DNA of 20,673 nt from NCBI GenBank assembly GCA_964478515.1, contig CAYZIL010000030.1:1-20673 (forward strand). Direction: 5' to 3'. Shown piece by piece: positions 1 through 7,282 of this stretch. This DNA is from HGM13233 sp964478515 (GTDB taxonomy: Bacteria; Bacillota; Clostridia; Oscillospirales; Ruminococcaceae). The notes below the pieces were generated by a model. The model saw only the letters and a program-made list of their open reading frames with translations. It was not told where the DNA came from and made no database searches. The position numbers were made by a program, and so were the translations under genes. Within the stretch, counting starts at the first letter, position 1, and each line of letters opens with the position of its first letter.

Positions 1-366
1 GAGGAGGTGCGCAAGGTCTGCCACGCACTGCCCAACACCATAGTCACCACCCACATGTCGCACTGCTACGCGCAGGGCGCCAACTTGTACTTCATCTTTA
101 TTACCCGCATGAGCGACGCCGAGGAATTCCGCCGCTACCACGCCAGCATATTGACGGCCATTCAGCGTTCCGGCGCGAGCATGAGCCATCACCACGGCAT
201 TGGCAAAATGTTTGCTCCCTGGCTGGAAGGGTCGCTGGGTGAAACCGAGTACGGCGCTTTCCGGGCGCTGAAAAATTACTTTGACCCAAAGAACAACATG
301 AATCCCGGCGGCACCATCGGCCTTGATCTTCGCGACGACGAAAAGGTCTTTTTACACCGAGAATAA
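1..366 (+). CDS. FAD-linked oxidase, C-terminal part (alkyl-DHAP synthase-like), truncated by window start
   Basis: The frame is open from base 1 to a TAA at 364-366, so only the last 121 codons are present and the true start lies outside the window. The visible part fits the C-terminal domain of FAD-linked oxidases (PF02913 type). It has a triple-histidine segment SHHHGIGK, then W, then LKNYFDPKNNMNPGG, the usual closing motif in which the enzyme packs against the flavin. The HHH run is characteristic of alkyldihydroxyacetonephosphate synthase and its bacterial relatives, where these histidines are catalytic, rather than of plain glycolate oxidase GlcD. This suggests a cytoplasmic flavoenzyme acting on a glycerol-phosphate-like or hydroxyacid substrate, but the substrate cannot be decided from this fragment. 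A hairpin terminator follows about 50 bp downstream, so this is the last gene of its unit. Confidence 0.8.
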   Translation, partial: EEVRKVCHALPNTIVTTHMSHCYAQGANLYFIFITRMSDAEEFRRYHASILTAIQRSGASMSHHHGIGKMFAPWLEGSLGETEYGAFRALKNYFDPKNNMNPGGTIGLDLRDDEKVFLHRE

Positions 367-416
367 TCCGGAAAATAAGAGCGCAAACGAGTACCGGAAG
401 GATATCTGCAATATCA

Positions 417-462
417 AAGCAGCACTGTTGCCATAACAGTGCTGCTTAATATTTTGCTTTTT
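417..462 (+). terminator. Rho-independent terminator of the FAD oxidase unit
   Basis: A 13-bp perfect stem (AAGCAGCACTGTT at 417-429 pairing with AACAGTGCTGCTT at 435-447) closes a 5-nt loop GCCAT. A T-rich tail with a run of six T follows. It lies 50 bp after the oxidase stop and points with that gene. The minus-strand side has no comparable T run, so it is not an obvious terminator for the DUF3788 gene that converges on it. Confidence 0.85.
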
Positions 463-528
463 TGTGTTGTCCGGGAAACTGTAATTCCGCGCGGCGCGGT
501 TATGCTCTGCCAAATAAACCGAAATACA

Positions 529-939
529 TTAAGAGCAGCGAAACGACAATGCCGTCTTTATGTCGTCAATATGTTCGGCGCAACTGACCCGATAATGGAT
601 CCACCCACCGTCATTGCAGGGATATTTGTTGTCGATATACTCTTTCATGTATTTTTGCACATTACCATATAACGCATCCCACTGCTCATTGCTCAAGCGC
701 AGCATAACAGTGAAGGCATTGTCTTCGGCAAACACATTGCACAGCAGCTTGTTTTTTCTCCTGTGCGCAACGCCCCATCCGTAATTGTTGCCATAAGGAA
801 ATACTATTTTTTGTTCCGTTGCGAAGGAAGCGGACAGCCATTCGTTAAACTGCAAAAACAGCCCGCCGTTTTCGCCGCAATAGCTTGCCATTTCCGCAAT
901 TGTGGGCGCCGTTTGCTTGTCAAGCATTCTACCGTACAC
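529..939 (-). CDS. DUF3788 family protein
   Basis: A 136-aa soluble protein with no signal peptide or membrane segment. The order of motifs fits DUF3788: an N-terminal RMLDKQTAPT stretch, a central FPYGNNYGWGVAHRRKNKLLCNVF block (Y-x-x-x-Y-G-W followed by basic residues and K-LLC), an FTVMLRLS strand, and a C-terminal HIDDIKTALSF segment matching the family's D-D-I-K ending. The biochemical role of the family is not known to me. The frame opens with GTG at 937-939; an in-frame ATG at 925-927 is the alternative, and neither has a convincing ribosome binding site. An in-frame TGA not far upstream limits any further extension. The gene lies 85 bp behind the ABC permease on the same strand and may be read through from that operon; no separate promoter is clear. 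Confidence 0.75.
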   Translation of the reverse strand: MYGRMLDKQTAPTIAEMASYCGENGGLFLQFNEWLSASFATEQKIVFPYGNNYGWGVAHRRKNKLLCNVFAEDNAFTVMLRLSNEQWDALYGNVQKYMKEYIDNKYPCNDGGWIHYRVSCAEHIDDIKTALSFRCS

Positions 940-1024
940 TTTTCCATCCCCATTCCCATAAAAGCTTCAAAAGTAATATTCGCTATACTGTGCGCAGTGA
1001 ATACGCCCCCGGCGCCTGCCGCCA

Positions 1025-4000
1025 TTACTCGTTGGCCTTCATCGACTCGACCATGCTTATTTTCCTGACCTGCGGCAGCATAATGAGGTCGACCAGTGCG
1101 GCGAAGAACAGCGTCACCAGTGCCGCGTACAGGAAACTCGGCGCGCTGATAGTGCGGCCGAACATTACCGCGTCCACCTCGGCGCTCTTAACTACAAAAC
1201 GGTGCAGCAGTACGCCCAGGCCGAGACCCAGCGCAGTGCCGATAACACAGAGAATATTTATCTCACGGAAAATGTAGGAGGCAGTCTCGCGGTCGTGGAA
1301 GCCCAGCACCTTAAGCGTCGCCAGTTCCTTTTTGCGCTCACAGATATTTATGTTGGTCAAATTGTACAGCACTACTACCGCCAGCAGTCCGGCGGACACA
1401 ATAAGCACCATAACGATGTAGTCAATGTTTTTTACGGTATTGGCAAAGCTGTCGCGAATGGTCTGGGTAAACTGCAGCAGCTGAACGTTGTCGGAGGCAA
1501 GCACCTGTTTGGAAATTGCCTCGCGGGAGTCGGCGTCCTGGTCGTAAATACGCGCGAGCACCAAACGGTATTCGGGCGTCGCGCCGTAGCTCTGCTCATA
1601 CATGCCGCTGCTAATAAACACGTAGGCAGCGACATAGTTTTCGGCAATGCCGCTGACGGTAAATTCAGCGCTGCCGCCGTCGGCAAGGCGCACCGTTACG
1701 GTATCCCCGACCGCGACGCCCAGCGTCTCGCAGAGCTTCTCGGTAAGAATAACCGAGTCGTCTTCAAACGGAATCGCGGCGCCGCTGCTGCGCTCGCGCA
1801 GCGTCAGCATCTCCTCAAGCGCCCTGGTGTCCTGCGGCACATACAGCGTCACCTTGCCGCTGCCCTGCGCGTTTTCAACGTAGGCGGTCTCGGAGTGGAC
1901 GACCGCGTAGCTGTCCACCGCAGAGCTTGCCAAAAAGTCAGCGACAACCTCGTCGTTTTCGGCGTCGCCGTCGTCGGCGAGCAGCATTGAGACGTTATAG
2001 TTGTATATCTCGCCGAACTGCAAGTCGACGATGTCGTGTATTGAGTCGCGCAGTCCGAAGCCGGTGACAAGCAGCGCGCAGCAACCCGCTATGCCTATGA
2101 CCGTCATAAAAAAGCGCTTTTTGTAACGCAGGATGTTGCGCGCGGTAACTTTGTGAGTAAAGCTCAACCGCTTCCAAACAAAGCCGATGCGCTCAAGCAG
2201 TACCCGCTTGCCCTTGGCAGGCGCCTTGGGCAGCATGAGCGTCGCCGGTTTCTCTTTTAGCTGGTCCAAACAGGCCACCAGCGTCGCCACTGTCGTGCAC
2301 GCAATAGCCACAGCCGAAACCGTCAGCGCGTAGTTCCACCAAAACGGCGTGAGCGTTTTGGGCAAAGTGTACATCATTGAATAGGCGTTGGAAATAACCA
2401 CCGGCAGCGTCTTAAAACCGATAAGCAACCCCACTATACTGCCCAACAAACTGGCAAGCACGCTGTAACCGATGTAATAGGCCATAATTACGGCGTCGGA
2501 AAAACCTATTGCCTTGAGCGTGCCTATCTGCGTGCGCTCCTCCTCAACCAGACGCGTCATGGTCGTCAGTGCCACCAGCGCGGCCACGACAAACAGGAAA
2601 ATTGGGAACACCTTGGCGATAGCCGCTATTTTTTCGGAGTTGCTCTTGTAGCTGGTGTAGCTGACAGTGTCGCCGCGGTCGCTGACATACCACTCGGGAC
2701 ACTCAATGTCGGCAATGTCCTGTTTTGCGTCCTCTATTTCCTGCCAGGCGTCGGCCAGTTCCTGCTCCGCCTCTTTTTTGGCTTTTTTGTACTTGCTCTC
2801 GCCGCTCGCCAGCTCATCCTCGGCGTCGGCAATGTCGCGGTTGGCCTGGTTTACCTGCGACCAGCCGCTGTCAATTTGGGTTTGCAGCGCGTCGAGCTGG
2901 GCCTGCTGCGCGTCCAGCTGGGCGACGCCCGCGGTCTCTTGGGCGGCAATTTGCTGCATCCCCGCGTCGTATTCCGTCTGCGAAACGGCGCCCACTGCCA
3001 GCGCTGCGTCCAGCTGCGCGCGCTGCTGAGCGAGCGCGTCGCTCAATTGCTGCCGCGCCGCGCTCAATTGTGCGCGGCCGCTGTCCAGCTGGGACTGGTA
3101 GGTGTTCAAATCGTTTATTGAGCTTTGCACACTGGCGCGGGCACTGCGCAGCTGCGCATAGCCGTCGTCCAGCTCGGCGCGCGCGTCGGCAAGCTCTCGC
3201 TCGGCGTCCCGCTTGGCGTCGTCGTATTCGGCAACCGCGTCGTTTAGCTTGTCGTTTGCCTCGCTGACTATCTCGTCGTAGCGAAAATAGCAGCGTGCAA
3301 GGCCCCAGCTTTCCAATTTGTCAGCGGCGTCGTCAATAAGTTGCTGGTACTCGTCGCTGAAACTGTTCAGCGACTCTGCACCGGCAACGCTGATAAAAAT
3401 ATCGGTATAGACCTCAAGCGAATAGCATTCCGGCAGCACATACATAATCAAACTGACCGTGCCGGTGCCCACGGTGGAAGGCTCGCTTTCGACCGACATG
3501 TAATACGGCGAGCTGACTATACCCACCACGGTCAGCTCGGTAAAATTATAGGTGTCGCCGAGCTTATCGTAGTCCTTGTTGTCTTCACTCAGAGAATAGA
3601 CCTCGCCGATGTCGTGCGAGGCGGAATAGCCGTTAGGCGACGCTATTAAGCACTCACTTGAGTTGCGCGGCAGGCGGCCTTCGAGCAGCTCAATATCGTT
3701 GAGAAAGTCGGCCGAGCCGCGCGTGTCAAGCGGCACGCCGTATATGCGCGTAACGTAAGTACCCTCGTTGTCCTGCATGTTAATGTCGGTGACATACGCG
3801 GGCATAATACTTTCGACAAAAGAAAGCTGCGACAGCGAGCCGATATCCGCGTCGGTAAGCCCGGCCGTGCCCTTTATGTCAATATCGAACAGTCTCGCTT
3901 CGTCGTAATACTTGTCGACCGTCAGCTGCATGTCCGGAGTCGTCGCCAGCAAGCCGCCCAGAAAACCGACGCCGACGGCGACGATGGCGAGAATGGAAAT

Positions 4001-4060
4001 AAATCTCGCGCCCGTCTTGCGCACGCCGCGCAGCAGCATTTTTGTGTATGTTCTTTTCAT
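1025..4060 (-). CDS. FtsX/MacB-type ABC transporter permease with a long coiled-coil arm
   Basis: A 1011-aa membrane protein that pairs with the ATPase encoded just upstream. It has a transmembrane helix at about 18-40 and a first extracytoplasmic domain at about 45-260. A highly charged, Ala/Gln/Asp-rich coiled coil follows at about 265-453, rich in 'ELADA', 'AQLDA' and 'SGRAQL' type heptads. A first FtsX core lies at about 480-605, with the hallmark EEERTQIGTLKAIGFSD before the next helix. Another helix is at 650-670, then a second extracytoplasmic domain. A second FtsX core near the C-terminus contains ERKKELATLKVLGFHDRE. This is the standard duplicated FtsX layout. Such pairs act by mechanotransmission, exporting peptides or lipids or driving an outside-facing activity; the substrate is not evident. 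The start ATG at 4060 lies 4 bp after the ATPase stop, so the two are translated together. The coiled coil is the unusual part, though similar arms occur in other Bacillota permeases. Confidence 0.9.
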   Translation of the reverse strand: MKRTYTKMLLRGVRKTGARFISILAIVAVGVGFLGGLLATTPDMQLTVDKYYDEARLFDIDIKGTAGLTDADIGSLSQLSFVESIMPAYVTDINMQDNEGTYVTRIYGVPLDTRGSADFLNDIELLEGRLPRNSSECLIASPNGYSASHDIGEVYSLSEDNKDYDKLGDTYNFTELTVVGIVSSPYYMSVESEPSTVGTGTVSLIMYVLPECYSLEVYTDIFISVAGAESLNSFSDEYQQLIDDAADKLESWGLARCYFRYDEIVSEANDKLNDAVAEYDDAKRDAERELADARAELDDGYAQLRSARASVQSSINDLNTYQSQLDSGRAQLSAARQQLSDALAQQRAQLDAALAVGAVSQTEYDAGMQQIAAQETAGVAQLDAQQAQLDALQTQIDSGWSQVNQANRDIADAEDELASGESKYKKAKKEAEQELADAWQEIEDAKQDIADIECPEWYVSDRGDTVSYTSYKSNSEKIAAIAKVFPIFLFVVAALVALTTMTRLVEEERTQIGTLKAIGFSDAVIMAYYIGYSVLASLLGSIVGLLIGFKTLPVVISNAYSMMYTLPKTLTPFWWNYALTVSAVAIACTTVATLVACLDQLKEKPATLMLPKAPAKGKRVLLERIGFVWKRLSFTHKVTARNILRYKKRFFMTVIGIAGCCALLVTGFGLRDSIHDIVDLQFGEIYNYNVSMLLADDGDAENDEVVADFLASSAVDSYAVVHSETAYVENAQGSGKVTLYVPQDTRALEEMLTLRERSSGAAIPFEDDSVILTEKLCETLGVAVGDTVTVRLADGGSAEFTVSGIAENYVAAYVFISSGMYEQSYGATPEYRLVLARIYDQDADSREAISKQVLASDNVQLLQFTQTIRDSFANTVKNIDYIVMVLIVSAGLLAVVVLYNLTNINICERKKELATLKVLGFHDRETASYIFREINILCVIGTALGLGLGVLLHRFVVKSAEVDAVMFGRTISAPSFLYAALVTLFFAALVDLIMLPQVRKISMVESMKANE

Positions 4061-4064
4061 GCCG

Positions 4065-4766
4065 CTACCACTCTATTTTCTCCACCGGTTTCGGGTGTTT
4101 GTTTATCTCGGTTTGCTCTACTCGTCCGTTCTTTATGTGAATTACCCTGTCGCCCATAGCGGTAATAGCGCTGTTGTGGGTAACGACTATTACCGTGTGG
4201 CCCGACTCGCGGCAGGTATCCTGCAGCAGCTTGAGCACCGTTTTGCCGGTGTTGTAGTCGAGCGCGCCGGTCGGTTCGTCGCAGAGCAATATTTTCGGGT
4301 TCTTGGCGACGGCGCGGGCAATTGAGACGCGCTGCTGCTCGCCGCCGGAAAGCTCGGCCGGAAAGTTGTCGGCGCGCTCGCTGAGCCCGACGTCGGCAAG
4401 AGTCTGCGCTGCCGGTTTCGGCGCGCGGCAAATTTCCGCCGCCAACTCAACGTTTTCCAGCGCCGTAAGATTCTGCACAAGGTTGTAAAACTGAAAGACA
4501 AAGCCGACGTCGTAACGGCGGTAGTTGGTCAACTGACGCATACCGTAAGCGCTTATCATCTCACCGTCCAAAACTATTTCGCCCTCGTCGCACGTGTCCA
4601 TGCCGCCGAGCATATTGAGCACCGTCGTCTTGCCGGCGCCGCTCGGGCCGACTATTACGCAGAACTCGCCCTTCTCTATCTCAAAATTAAGATGGTCGGC
4701 GGCAGCTATGGTCGTCGAACCCATCTTGTAAAATTTGCAAACCTCGCTAAAAGAAATATATGCCAT
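4065..4766 (-). CDS. ABC transporter ATP-binding protein (LolD/MacB-like)
   Basis: A 233-aa complete nucleotide-binding subunit. The Walker A motif GPSGAGKT is at 40-47, the Q-loop glutamine in FVFQFYNL is at Q92, and the signature LSGGEQQR is at 139-146. Walker B ILLCDEP is at 159-165, followed by the D-loop GALD, and the H-loop histidine in VTHN is H197. The sequence after Walker A (NMLGGMDTCDEGEI) and the DEPTGALD form place it in the MacB/LolD/FtsE group, which pairs with FtsX-type permeases. The partner is the 1011-aa permease 4 bp downstream. The ATG at 4766 has a GAAGGG ribosome binding site a few bases upstream. The 240-bp divergent gap to mrp must hold its promoter; the AT-rich stretch 4840-4885 is the likely site, but no box pair is convincing. 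Confidence 0.95.
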   Translation of the reverse strand: MAYISFSEVCKFYKMGSTTIAAADHLNFEIEKGEFCVIVGPSGAGKTTVLNMLGGMDTCDEGEIVLDGEMISAYGMRQLTNYRRYDVGFVFQFYNLVQNLTALENVELAAEICRAPKPAAQTLADVGLSERADNFPAELSGGEQQRVSIARAVAKNPKILLCDEPTGALDYNTGKTVLKLLQDTCRESGHTVIVVTHNSAITAMGDRVIHIKNGRVEQTEINKHPKPVEKIEW

Positions 4767-4932
4767 ATTTTTACCCTTCGTCTTCGGCCGGCGGACTTGA
4801 TACCGTGACCTTTTTTCGCCGTGCTGATTCGCACTGAATAATAATTTTAGCGGATATATAAAATATAAAAAAGATACAAATAATGAACATCGTCACATTT
4901 TTTGACAAACCGGACTATATTGTCCGTTATCT

Positions 4933-4961
4933 TTGCCCGCGACATTTACTTGTGGTATACT
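4933..4961 (+). promoter_or_regulatory. Promoter of the mrp operon
   Basis: TTGCCC (4933-4938) and TATACT (4956-4961) are separated by exactly 17 bp. The -10 is preceded by TG as TGTGG, giving an extended-type -10. Transcription would start near 4968 and leave about 38 nt before the TTG start at 5006. The promoter lies inside the open frame that extends upstream to 4883, which is a strong reason to reject that longer mrp start. Confidence 0.65.
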
Positions 4962-5005
4962 ATTTTACAAATACACGGCGCGCGGCGCCAATAGGAGATT
5001 TGGAA

Positions 5006-5842
5006 TTGAGCGAAGAATGCACCCACAATTGCGAAAGCTGCACAGCCGATTGCGGCAGCCGCGGCGAGCAATTGGACTTTTCTCTGGCTGTCAATAAACA
5101 CAGCAACGTCAAAAAGGTTATCGGCATTGTCAGCGGCAAGGGCGGCGTCGGCAAGTCGCTGGTTACAGCGCTGCTCGCAGTCCTCTGCCGGCGCGGCGCT
5201 TACAACACCGCCGTGCTCGACGCCGACATAACCGGCCCGTCCATCCCCGCGCTTTTTAACGTTCACGAAAAAGCGCTCAGCGACGGCGAGGAGATTCTTC
5301 CCGCCGAGAGCAAAACCGGCATAAAGCTGATGTCGCTCAATCTCTTGCTGCCCAACGAGACTGACCCGGTTGTCTGGCGCGGCCCGGCCATTGCCGGCGT
5401 TGTCGGCCAGTTTTGGACAGACGTGCGCTGGGGCGACGTCGACTTTATGTTCGTTGATATGCCCCCGGGAACCGGCGACGTGCCGCTGACCGTTTTTCAG
5501 TCGCTGCCCGTCGACGGCATAATTGTCGTCACCTCACCGCAGCAGCTGGTGGGGATGATAGTACAAAAGGCCGTCAACATGGCGGAGCTGATGAATATTC
5601 CCGTGCTGGCGCTGGTCGAAAACATGAGCGGCTTTGTCTGCCCCGAGTGCGGCAAGCGCTACGATGTTTTCGGCGTCAGCCGCGCCGACGAGCTTGCAAG
5701 TGAAATAGGCGTAAATTGTGTGGCGCGCGTGCCGGTTGACCCGCGCATTGCCGCCGCCTGCGACGCCGGCGCTGTCGAACTGTTTGACGGTGACTGGCTG
5801 GACGGCGTTTTCAACAAGCTGACGCAGCTTTTGAGCGAATGA
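5006..5842 (+). CDS. mrp: Mrp/NBP35 family Fe-S cluster carrier ATPase
   Basis: A 278-aa P-loop ATPase that binds and transfers Fe-S clusters to apoproteins in the cytoplasm. From the TTG start, the N-terminus has four cysteines (C5, C9, C12, C16) like the N-terminal cluster motif of Nbp35-type members. The deviant Walker A SGKGGVGKS is at 43-51, the second motif LDADITGPS at 71-79, and Walker B-like FVDMPPGTGD at about 149-158. The bridging-cluster CPEC is at 212-215, inside the family motif ENMSGFVCPECG. I chose TTG at 5006 because AGGAGA at 4993-4998 sits 7 nt upstream. The family normally begins with a short Cys-rich tail, and the promoter falls inside any longer version; the frame could otherwise extend to an ATG at 4883. 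The stop overlaps the next gene's start as ATGA, so the two are translationally coupled. Confidence 0.92.
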   Translation: MSEECTHNCESCTADCGSRGEQLDFSLAVNKHSNVKKVIGIVSGKGGVGKSLVTALLAVLCRRGAYNTAVLDADITGPSIPALFNVHEKALSDGEEILPAESKTGIKLMSLNLLLPNETDPVVWRGPAIAGVVGQFWTDVRWGDVDFMFVDMPPGTGDVPLTVFQSLPVDGIIVVTSPQQLVGMIVQKAVNMAELMNIPVLALVENMSGFVCPECGKRYDVFGVSRADELASEIGVNCVARVPVDPRIAAACDAGAVELFDGDWLDGVFNKLTQLLSE

Positions 5843-6354
5843 TAGACCCCAAGGAAAAAGCCGAGACCGCCGGCGCCCTTTTCCGCGGCGGCTACAACTG
5901 CGCGCAGGCGGCAGCGCTGGCGTTTTGTGCCGAGGCTCAGCTGGAGCGCGACGATATGGCGCGAGTGCTTTCCGCCTTCGGCGGCGGCGTGGGACGCTTG
6001 CGGGAAATGTGCGGCGCGCTGTCCGGCGCCGTCGCGGCGCTGGGCGCAGTTACCGGCGGCTGCGGCCCCGGCGAGCACGAGCGCAAAGCGCGGCTCTACG
6101 AGCTGACCCAACAGCTGGCCAACGATTTTAAGCGCCGCAACGGCAGCTATATCTGCCGCGAGCTGCTTTCCGGTGTGAGCACCACTGCCGGCAGCGTGCC
6201 CGAAAAGCGCACAGAACAGTACTACAAAAAGCGTCCCTGCGAGCAGCTGGTGCGCGAGTCTGCGGCGGCACTTGCCGTTTTGCTCAACGAACTCTCGCAG
6301 ACCGACGGCGCCGCAGACTCCGGGGAAAAAGCAACTGATATTGCGGCAGAATAG
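5839..6354 (+). CDS. C_GCAxxG_C_C family putative redox protein
   Basis: A 171-aa cysteine-rich protein. The family pattern is clear: GGYNCAQA with C21, then C30, then FGGGVGRLREMCGALSGA with C58, followed by C75 (GGCGPG), C106 (YICREL) and C134 (RPCEQL). This is the conserved C...GCAxxG...C...C arrangement (PF09719/TIGR01909 type), proposed to be redox-active or metal-binding; the exact reaction is unknown. There is no signal peptide, so it is cytoplasmic. The last 20 or so residues are low-complexity (Asp, Ala, Glu). Its ATG overlaps the mrp stop by 4 bp, which makes a joint role in Fe-S or thiol redox handling plausible but unproven. Confidence 0.85.
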   Translation: MIDPKEKAETAGALFRGGYNCAQAAALAFCAEAQLERDDMARVLSAFGGGVGRLREMCGALSGAVAALGAVTGGCGPGEHERKARLYELTQQLANDFKRRNGSYICRELLSGVSTTAGSVPEKRTEQYYKKRPCEQLVRESAAALAVLLNELSQTDGAADSGEKATDIAAE

Positions 6355-6400
6355 CCGGCGCGTGCAGCGCTTTTGCCGCCGGTAAAAGGAGGCACGATAT

Positions 6401-6916
6401 ATGCTCACCTGCGAGCCCACCAAAGAAATGTTTGCCGCCTGGCAAGAGACATATAGCAAATATAAAGACCGCCTGCGCCCCAACCGCAAGAGCGGCGCCG
6501 AGCTGCTCAGTTACCTGCGCGCGCGGTACGAGCTGAGTGAGTTTTACGACGCCGACGCCCTTGACGCTGTTGCCGGCAACGTGAGCATGAACGACTTTCT
6601 CGCCGAAAAACTGCCGGCCGGCACGGTACCGCAGCCGCGGGTGTTTTACCTTGAGAACAGCGGCGCCGGCCAAAAATTCTACCAGACAGAAAATGTCGAC
6701 GGCCCGGAATTGTGGGGCGGCGACATAGAGCGGATATTTGTCGGCGTCGAGCTCGCCAGCGGCTTTTACATGGTTGAGGGCAGCACCCTGCTTTGGGACG
6801 AGCTGTGCGCCTTTCAGGGACTGGACGCGAAGGACCTGCAAAATTATGTGCTGGTCGGACAATATGTCGACTGCCTGCGGCGTTTTGGCAAATTGGGCGA
6901 AATAACCGGTGAATAA
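6401..6916 (+). CDS. Hypothetical protein, third gene of the mrp operon
   Basis: I do not recognise this 171-aa protein. The start is firm: a full AAGGAGG at 6386-6392 lies 8 nt before the ATG. It is soluble, mildly acidic, and has no signal peptide or membrane segment. The N-terminal third is helical and charged (KYKDRLRPNRKSGAELLSYL), the middle is Phe/Tyr-rich (RVFYLENSGAGQKFYQ), and the C-terminal part has alternating hydrophobic stretches (RIFVGVELASGFYMVEG). Three cysteines (C4, C136, C159) are spread out and form no metal motif. It follows the C_GCAxxG gene by 46 bp and is followed at once by the operon terminator, so it is expressed with mrp. Real coding is supported by the ribosome binding site, the spacing and the terminator. 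Confidence 0.75.
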   Translation: MLTCEPTKEMFAAWQETYSKYKDRLRPNRKSGAELLSYLRARYELSEFYDADALDAVAGNVSMNDFLAEKLPAGTVPQPRVFYLENSGAGQKFYQTENVDGPELWGGDIERIFVGVELASGFYMVEGSTLLWDELCAFQGLDAKDLQNYVLVGQYVDCLRRFGKLGEITGE

Positions 6917-6924
6917 CCGAGCGA

Positions 6925-6964
6925 AAGCTCCCGCCGAAGCGTTTTCAGCGGGAGCTTATTTTTT
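6925..6964 (+). terminator. Rho-independent terminator of the mrp operon
   Basis: A 10-bp perfect stem (AAGCTCCCGC at 6925-6934 with GCGGGAGCTT at 6948-6957) has a 13-nt loop and is followed by ATTTTTTG. It begins 9 bp after the last stop codon of the mrp operon. Confidence 0.88.
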
Positions 6965-7282
6965 GTGCTTTTGCGCAGAGCCGCTTGTGAAGCGCGGGGT
7001 TCAAAACGCGCTCAATGTGCGGGCGTGACAAGGCGCTTAAGTAACACAAAAATACCGTTGACGAAAACGAGCTTCGCGCCTGCGGCGCGAAGCTTAAAAA
7101 AGTCAAGCGGCCCTTCTCTTACCACAAAAAAAGGGGGGAATTGGCCTCAGACGAATAGGCTGCAGCGCGCTTTCCTTGTTAAAGCTCTGTTCGTTTGTCG
7201 TTGCCGAATGCGTCTTATGGCACAGTTGTTTCTTTATATACCTTGACACGCCGTACCTTGCGGGGGGTGTGTTGCCGCGCCG
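6965..7282. other. Convergent intergenic region with a repeated palindrome
   Basis: This stretch lies between the mrp operon terminator and the 3' end of the GntR gene. Apart from the palindrome at 7070-7094, I see an A- and G-rich run at 7123-7140 and nothing that looks coding. Open frames here start without ribosome binding sites and have no recognisable protein. No tRNA-like cloverleaf or riboswitch core was noticed. Confidence 0.5.
7064..7099 (-). repeat. Dispersed palindromic element, copy 1
   Basis: A perfect 11-bp stem, AGCTTCGCGCC (7070-7080) with GGCGCGAAGCT (7084-7094), closes a 3-nt loop TGC. It is flanked by AAAACG on the left and TAAAA on the right. A second copy with the same arms and flanks is at 15747-15782. 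Read on the minus strand the stem is followed by CGTTTTCG, so it may also end transcription from the citrate operon 189 bp upstream. It belongs to the REP/terminator-like class of short dispersed hairpins; two copies in about 9 kb suggest many more in the genome. Confidence 0.7.

Noticed and set aside
439..672. A 77-codon plus-strand open frame after the first terminator
   Set aside because: It starts inside the terminator stem and overlaps the DUF3788 gene on the opposite strand; no ribosome binding site is present.
1202..1990. A 262-codon plus-strand open frame opposite the ABC permease
   Set aside because: It lies wholly within the permease, whose second FtsX core is clear, and has no start signals.
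4902..4930. TTGACA at 4902-4907 as a second promoter for mrp
   Set aside because: The -35 is good, but no -10 better than CGTTAT or GTTATC occurs at 17-18 bp; the TTGCCC-17-TATACT pair downstream is better.
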